Part shown: one piece after another, positions 56,501 to 64,000 of the stretch
Layout: the number at the start of each line of letters is the position of its first letter
Numbering within the stretch: the stretch's first letter is position 1
NCBI GenBank assembly: GCA_028752905.1
Contig: JAQNBH010000007.1
Span: 18,644,065 to 18,708,064, forward strand
DNA from: Cladorhizidae sp. MBARI D1340-BT2
Taxonomy: Eukaryota > Porifera > Demospongiae > Poecilosclerida > Cladorhizidae
Direction: 5' to 3'
Length of the DNA stretch: 64,000 bases
Program-made: the position numbers and the translations under genes
Notes under the pieces: generated by a model
Databases searched by the model: none
Seen by the model: only the letters and a program-made list of their open reading frames with translations
What the model was told of the DNA's origin: nothing

Positions 56501-59500
56501 AGATGAATGTGTGATCATCTGGGCTCACTTCTGGTGCACTCTCAGATGAATGTGTGATCATCTGGGGTTCACTTCTGGTGCACTCTCAGATGAATGTGTG
56601 ATCATCTGGGTTCACTTCTGGTGCAGTCTCAGATGAATGTGTAATCATCTGGGTTCACTTCTGGTGCACTCTCAGATGAATGTGTGATCATCTGGGGTTC
56701 ACTTCTGGTGCACTCTCAGATAAATGTGTGATCATCTGGGTTCACTTCTGGTGCACTCTCAGATGAATGTGTGATCATCTGGGGTTCATTTCTGGTGTAC
56801 TCTCAGATGAATGTGTGATCATCTGGGGTTCACTTCTGGTGCACTCTCAGATGAATGTGTGATCATCTGGGTTCACTTCTGGTGCACTCTCAGATGAATG
56901 TGTGATCATCTGGTGTTCACTTCTGGTGTACTCTCAGATGAATGTGTGATCATCTGGGTTCACTTCTGGTGTACTCTCAGATGAATGTGTGATCATCTGG
57001 AGTTCACTTCTGGTGCACTCTCAGATGAATGTGTGATCATCTGGGGTTCACTTCTGGTGCACTCTCAGATGAATGTTTGATCATCTGGGTTCACTTCTGG
57101 TGCACTCTCAGATGAATGTGTGATCATCTGGGGTTCACTTCTGGTGCACTGTCAGATGAATGTGTGATCATCTGGGTTCACTTCTGGTGCAGTCTCAGAT
57201 GAATGTGTAATCATCTGGGTTCACTTCTGGTGCACTCTCAGATGAATGTGTGATCATCTGGGGTTCATTTCTGGTGTACTCTCAGATGAATGTGTGATCA
57301 TCTGGGGTTCACTTCTGGTGCACTCTCAGATGAATGTGTGATCATCTGGGTTCACTTCTTGTGTACTCTCAGATGAATGTGTGATCATCTGGTGTTCACT
57401 TCTGGTGTACTCTCAGATGAATGTGTGATCATCTGGGTTCACTTCTGGTGTACTCTCAGATGAATGTGTGATCATCTGGAGTTCACTTCTGGTGCACTCT
57501 CAGATGAATGTGTGATCATCTGGGGTTCACTTCTGGTGCACTCTCAGATGAATGTTTGATCATCTGGGTTCACTTCTGGTGCACTCTCAGATGAATGTGT
57601 GATCATCTGGGGTTCACTTCTGGTGCACTCTCAGATGAATGTGTGATCATCTGGTGTTCACTTCTGGTGCACTCTCAGATGAATGTGTGATCAACTGTGG
57701 TTCACTTCTGGTGTACTCTCAGATGAATGTGTGATCATCTGGGGTTAACTTCTGGTGCATTCTCAGATGAATGTGTGATCATCTGGGTTCACTTCTGGTG
57801 TACTCTCAGATGAATGTGTGATCATCTGGAGTTCACTTCTGGTGCACTCTCAGATGAATGTGTGATCATCTGGGGTTCACTTCTAGTGCACTCTCATATG
57901 AATGTTTGATCATCTGGGTTCACTTCTGGTGCACTCTCAGATGAATGTGTGATCATCTGGGTTCACTTCTGGTGTACTCCCAGATGAATGTGTGATCATC
58001 TGGGGTTCACTTCTGGTGCACTCTCAGATGAATGTGTTATCATCTGGGGTTCACTTCTGGTGCACTCTCAGATGAATGTGTGATCATCTGGGTTCACTTC
58101 TGGTGCACTCTCAGATGAATGTGTGATCATCTGGGGTTCACTTCTGGTGCACTTTCAGATGAATGTGTGATCATCTGGGTTCACTTCTGGTGCACTCTCA
58201 GATGAATGTGTGATCATCTGGTGTTCACTTCTGGTGCACTCTCAGATGAATGTGTGATCATCTGAGTGCACTCTCAGATGAATGTGTGATCATCTGGGGT
58301 TCACTTCTGATGTACTCTCAGATGAATGTGTGATCATCTGGGGTTAACTTCTGGTGCATTCTCAGATGAATGTGTGATCATCTGGGTTCACTTCTGGTGT
58401 ACTCTCAGATGAATGTGTGATCATCTGGAGTTCACTTCTGGTGCACTCTCAGATGAATGTGTGATCATCTGGGGTTCACTTCTGGTGCACTCTCAGATGA
58501 ATGTTTGATCATCTGGGTTCACTTCTGGTGCACTCTCAGATGAATGTGTGATCATCTGGGGTTCACTTCTGGTGCTCTCTCAGATGAATGTGTGATCATC
58601 TGGTGTTCACTTCTGGTGCACTCTCAGATGAATGTGTGATCATCTGGGGTTCACTTCTGGTGCACTCTCAGATGAATGTGTGATCATCTGAGTGCACTCT
58701 CAGATGAATGTGTGATCATCTGGGGTTCACTTCTGGTGTACTGTCAGATGAATGTGTGATCATCTGGGGTTAACTTCTCAGATGAATGTGTGATCATCTG
58801 GGTTCACTTCTGGTGTACTCCCAGATGAATGTGTGATCATCTGGAGTTCACTTCTGATGCACTCTCAGATGAATGTGTGATCATCTGGGGTTCACTTCTG
58901 GTGCACTCTCAGATGAATGTTTGATCATCTGGTTTCACTTCTGGTGCACTCTCAGATGAATGTGTGATCATCTGGGTTCACTTCTGGTGCACTCTCAGAT
59001 GAATGTGTGATCATCTGGGGTTCACTTCTGGTGCACTCTCAGATGAATGTGTGATCATCTGGGTTCACTTCTGGTGCACTCTCAGATGAATGTGTGATCA
59101 TCTGGGTTCACTTCTGGTGCACTCTCAGATGAATGTGTGATCATCTGGGTTCACTTCTGGTGCACTCTCAGATGAATGTGTGATCATCTGGGGTTCACTT
59201 CTGGTGTACTCTCAGATGAATGTGTGATCATCTGGGTTCACTACTGGTGCACACTCAGATGAATGTGTGATCATCTGGGGTTCACTTCTGGTGCACTCTC
59301 AGATGAATGTGTGATCATCTGGGGTTCACTTCTGGTGCACTCTCAGATGAATGTGTGATCATCTGGGCTCACTTCTGGTGCACTCTCAGATGAATGTGTG
59401 ATCATCTGGGGTTCACTTCTGGTGCACTCTCAGATGAATGTGTGATCATCTGGGTTCACTTCTGGTGCAGTCTCAGATGAATGTGTAATCATCTGGGTTC

Positions 59501-62500
59501 ACTTCTGGTGCACTCTCAGATGAATGTGTGATCATCTGGGGTTCACTTCTGGTGCACTCTCAGATGAATGTGTGATCATCTGGGTTCACTTCTGGTGCAC
59601 TCTCAGATGAATGTGTGATCATCTGGGGTTCATTTCTGGTGTACTCTCAGATGAATGTGTGATCATCTGGGGTTCACTTCTGGTGCACTCTCAGATGAAT
59701 GTGTGATCATCTGGGTTTACTTCTGGTGCACTCTCAGATGAATGTGTGATCATCTGGTGTTCACTTCTGGTGTACTCTCAGATGAATGTGTGATCATCTG
59801 GGTTCACTTCTGGTGTACTCTCAGATGAATGTGTGATCATCTGGAGTTCACTTCTGGTGCACTCTCAGATGAATGTGTGATCATCTGGGGTTCACTTCTG
59901 GTGCACTCTCAGATGAATGTTTGATCATCTGGGTTCACTTCTGGTGCACTCTCAGATGAATGTGTGATCATCTGGGGTTCACTTCTGGTGCACTCTCAGA
60001 TGAATGTGTGATCATCTGGTGTTCACTTCTGGTGCACTCTCAGATGAATGTGTGATCAACTGTGGTTCACTTCTGGTGTACTCTCAGATGAATGTGTGAT
60101 CATCTGGGGTTAACTTCTGGTGCATTCTCAGATGAATGTGTGATCATCTGGGTTCACTTCTGGTGTACTCTCAGATGAATGTGTGATCATCTGGAGTTCA
60201 CTTCTGGTGCACTCTCAGATGAATGTGTGATCATCTGGGGTTCACTTCTGGTGCACTCTCAAATGAATGTTTGATCATCTGGGTTCACTTCTGGTGCACT
60301 CTCAGATGAATGTGTGATCGTCTGGGTTCACTTCTGGTGTACTCTCAGATGAATGTGTGATCATCTGGGGTTCACTTCTGGTGCACTCTCAGATGAATGT
60401 GTGATCATCTGGGTTCACTTCTGGTCCACTCTTAGATTAATGTGTGATCATCTGGGGCTCACTTCTGGTGCACTCTCAAATGAATGTGTGATCATCTGGG
60501 GTTCACTTCTGGTGTACTCTCAGATGAATGTGTGTCATCTGGGGTTCACTTCTGGTGCACTCTCAGATGAATGTGTGGTCATCAGGGTTCACTTCTTGTG
60601 TACTCTCAGATGAATGTGTGATCATCTTGGGTTCACTTCTGGTGCACTCTCAGATGAATGTGTGATCATCTGGGTTCACTTCTGGTGTACTCTCAGATGA
60701 ATGTGTGTCATCTGGGGTTCACTTCTGGTGCACTCTCAGATGAATGTGTGGTCATCAGGGTTCACTTCTTGTGTACTCTCAGATGAATGTGTGATCATCT
60801 GGGGTTCACTTCTGGTGCACTCTCAGATGAATGTGTGATCATCTGGGTTCACTTCTGGTGCACTCTCAGATGAATGTGTGATCATCTGGGTTCACTTCTG
60901 GTGCACTCTCAGATGAATGTGTGATCATCTGGGGTTCACTTCTGGTGCACTCTCAGATGAATGTGTGATGATCTGGTGTTCACTTCTGGTGCACTCTCAG
61001 ATGAATGTGTGATCATCTGGGTTCACTCTCAGATGAATGTGTGATCATCTGGGGTTCACTTCTGGTGTACTCTCAGATGAATGTGTGATCATCTGGAGTT
61101 CACTTCTGGTGCATTCTCAGATGAATGTGTGATCATCTGGGTTCACTTCTGGTGTACTCTCAGATGAATGTGTGATCATCTGGTGTTCACTTCTGGTGCA
61201 CTCTCAGATGAATGTGTGATCATCTGGGTTCACTCTCAGATGAATGTGTGATCATCTGGGGTTCACTTCTGGTGTACTCTCAGCTGAATTTGTGATCATC
61301 TGGAGTTCACTTCTGGTGCACTCTCAGATGAATGTGTGATCATCTGGGTTCACTTCTGGTGTACTCTCAGATGAATGTGTGATCATCTGGAGTTCACTTC
61401 TGGTGCACTCTCAGATGAATGTGTGATCATCTGGGGTTCACTTCTGGTGCACTCTCAGATGAATGTGTGATCATCTGGGGTTAACTTCTGGTGCATTCTC
61501 AGATGAATGTGTGATCATCTGGGTTCACTTCTGGTGTACTCTCAGATGAATGTGTGATCATCTGGGGTTCACTTCTGGTGCACTCTCAGATGAATGTGTG
61601 ATCATCTGGGGTTCACTTCTGGTGCACTCTCAGATGAATGTTTGATCATCTGGGTTCACTTCTGGTGCACTCTCAGATGAATGTGTGATCATTTGTGGTT
61701 CACTTCTGGTGTACTCTCAGATGAATGTGTGATCATCTGTGGTTCACTTCTGGTGCCCTCTCAGATAAATGTGTGATCATCTGGGTTCACTTCTGGTCCA
61801 CTCTCAGATGAATGTGTGATCATCTGGGGCTCACTTCTGGTGCACTCAGATGTATGTGTGATCATCTGGGGTTCACTTCTGGTGTACTCTCAGATGAATG
61901 TGTGATCATCTGTGTTCACTTCTGATGTACTCTCAGATGAATGTGTGATCATCTGCGGTTCACTACTGGTGTACTCTCAGATGAACGTGTGATCATCTGG
62001 GGTTCACTTCTGGTGCACTCTCAGATGAATGTGTGATCATCTGGGTTCACTTCTGGTGCACTCTCAGATGAATGTGTGTCATCTGGGGTTCACTTCTGGT
62101 GCACTCTCAGATGAATGTGTGGTCATCAGGGTTCACTTCTTGTGTACTCTCAGATGAATGTGTGATCATCTTGGGTTCACTTCTGGTGCACTCTCAGATG
62201 AATGTGTGATCATCTGGGTTCACTTCTGGTGCACTCTCAGATGAATGTGTGATCATCTGGGTTCACTTCTGGTGCACTCTCAGATGAATGTGTGATCATC
62301 TGGGGTTCACTTCTGGTGTACTCTCAGATGAATGTGTGATCATCTGGGGTTCATTTCTGGTGTACTCTCAGATGAATGTGTGATCATCTGGGGTTCACTT
62401 CTGGTGCACTCTCAGATGAATGTGTGATCATCTGGGTTCACTTCTGGTGCACTCTCAGATGAATGTGTGATCATCTGGGTTCACTTCTGGTGCACTCTCA

Positions 62501-64000
62501 GATGAATGTGTGATCATCTGGTGTTCACTTCTGGTGCACTCTCAGATGAATGTGTGATCATCTGAGTGCACTCTCAGATGAATGTGTGATCATCTGGGGT
62601 TCACTTCTGGTGTACTCTCAGATGAATGTGTGATCATCTGGGGTTAACTTCTGGTGCATTCTCAGATGAATGTGTGATCATCTGGGTTCACTTCTGGTGT
62701 ACTCTCAGATGAATGTGTGATCATCTGGAGTTCACTTCTGGTGCACTCTCAGATGAATGTGTGATCATCTGGGGTTCACTTCTGGTGCACTCTCAGATGA
62801 ATGTTTGATCATCTGGGTTCACTTCTGGTGCACTCTCAGATGAATGTGTGATCATCTGGGGTTCACTTCTGGTGCACTCTCAGATGAATGTGTGATCATC
62901 TGGTGTTCACTTCTGGTGCACTCTCAGATGAATGTGTGATCATCTGGGGTTCACTTCTGGTGCACTCTCAGATGAATGTGTGATCATCTGAGTGCACTCT
63001 CAGATGAATGTGTGATCATCTGGGGTTCACTTCTGGTGTACTGTCAGATGAATGTGTGATCATCTGGGGTTAACTTCTGGTGCATTCTCAGATGAATGTG
63101 TGATCATCTGGGTTCACTTCTGGTGTACTCCCAGATGAATGTGTGATCATCTGGAGTTCACTTCTGGTGCACTCTCAGATGAATGTGTGATCATCTGGGG
63201 TTCACTTCTGGTGCACTCTCAGATGAATGTTTGATCATCTGGTTTCACTTCTGGTGCACTCTCAGATGAATGTGTGATCATCTGGGTTCACTTCTGGTGC
63301 ACTCTCAGATGAATGTGTGATCATCTGGGGTTCACTTCTGGTGCACTCTCAGATGAATGTGTGATCATCTGGGTTCACTTCTGGTGCACTCTCAGATGAA
63401 TGTGTGATCATCTGGAGTTCACTTCTGGTGTACTCTCAGATGAATGTGTGATCATCTGGGGTTCACTTCTGGTGCACTCTCAGATGAATGTGTGATCATC
63501 TGGGTTCACTTCTTGTGTACTCTCAGATGAATGTGTGATCATCTGGGTTCACTTCTGGTGCACTCCCAGATGAATGTGTGATCATCTGGTGTTCACTTCT
63601 GGTGCACTCTCAGATGAATGTGTGATCATCTGGAGTTCACGTCTGGTGTACTCTCAGATGAATGTGTGATCATCTGGGTTCACTACTGGTGCACTCTCAG
63701 ATGAATCTGTGATCATCTGGGTTCACTTCTGGTGCACTCTCAAATGAATGTGTGATCATATGGGGTTCACTTCTGGTGCACTCTCAGATGAATGTGTGAT
63801 CATATGGTGTTCACTTCTGGTGTACTCTCAGATGAATGTGTGATCATCTGGGTTAACTACTGGTGCACTCTCAGATGAATGTGTGATCATCTGGGTTCAC
63901 TTCTGGTGCACTCTCAAATGAATGTGTGATCATATGGGGTTCACTTCTGGTGCACTCTCAGATGAATGTGTGATCATCTGAGTGCACTCTCAGATGAATG
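41551..64000. repeat. 43/44-bp satellite array, more than 22.4 kb, truncated by the window edge
   Basis: About 515 head-to-tail units. Each reads TTCACTTCTGGTGCACTCTC, then AGATGAATGTGTGATCATCT and a GGG/GGGG tail that makes the unit 43 or 44 bp. Common variants are TGTACTC for TGCACTC, GTTTGATC for GTGTGATC, and GGAG/GGTG tails. CAGATGA and TCATCTG flank an 8-base loop in every unit. Rarer variants mark higher-order duplications of about 2.1, 4.3 and 8.6 kb. Mixed unit lengths destroy reading frames, so no coding potential is claimed. Confidence 0.97.

Noticed and set aside
60353..60613. 86-codon frame in the satellite
   Set aside because: A chance run of 43/44-bp units in register; neighbouring units shift the frame.

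Overview
This is eukaryotic nuclear DNA, almost certainly from an invertebrate metazoan. Evidence: spliced genes with GT-AG introns, a VIT/VWA-domain gene of an animal family, Ty3/gypsy LTR retrotransposons, hAT-type and integrase-type transposon fossils, and very large tandem arrays. The short introns (47, 63, about 470 bp) and AT-rich background fit a compact-genome marine invertebrate such as a sponge, but the sequence does not fix the species. There are no bacterial-style operons, rRNA, tRNA or CRISPR arrays that I can see.

Layout. 1-8.7 kb is a graveyard of decayed mobile elements: a DUF4371/hAT-like transposase (minus strand), an inverted-repeat element, a GTGACC-rich diverged repeat, an integrase-tail plus Ulp1/C48-protease fossil (minus), a 3' gypsy fragment (plus) and a second C48 remnant. 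9.7-10.5 kb holds two compatible phase-1 exons of a small cysteine-rich protein (minus). 12.2-21.9 kb is bounded by two near-identical inverted arms of about 0.7 kb. Inside are an integrase-H2C2-like exon (minus), a GACGT-rich region, a nearly intact gypsy element of 5.8 kb (13504-19295, TSD GGGAC) and a three-exon gene for a predicted secreted cysteine-rich protein (plus, 19461-20598). A third C48 remnant lies just outside the right arm.

The gypsy element at 13.5-19.3 kb has the order Gag-protease-integrase-RT-RNase H, that is, integrase before RT as in Gmr1-like elements. Its LTRs differ by only four substitutions and one 7-bp indel. Its reading frame is broken by a 20-bp tandem duplication.

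24.6-40.3 kb is a VWA5A/PARP4-like gene on the minus strand (VIT part, VWA with complete MIDAS, C-terminal region). Four exons can be joined with matching phases. One intron is 12.45 kb and has been filled by a 39-bp minisatellite, itself split by a second gypsy element (27470-32058, TSD CTAGT, conventional RT-RH-INT order, two nonsense codons). The VWA gene has an in-frame TAA and a probable homopolymer frameshift, so it is either a recent pseudogene or carries assembly errors.

From 40.48 kb the window is tandem repeat: about 680 bp of (ATT)n, a short spacer, then at least 22.4 kb of a 43/44-bp satellite running off the right edge. Every satellite unit carries a perfect 7-bp-stem hairpin, and the array shows higher-order duplications of about 2.1, 4.3 and 8.6 kb.
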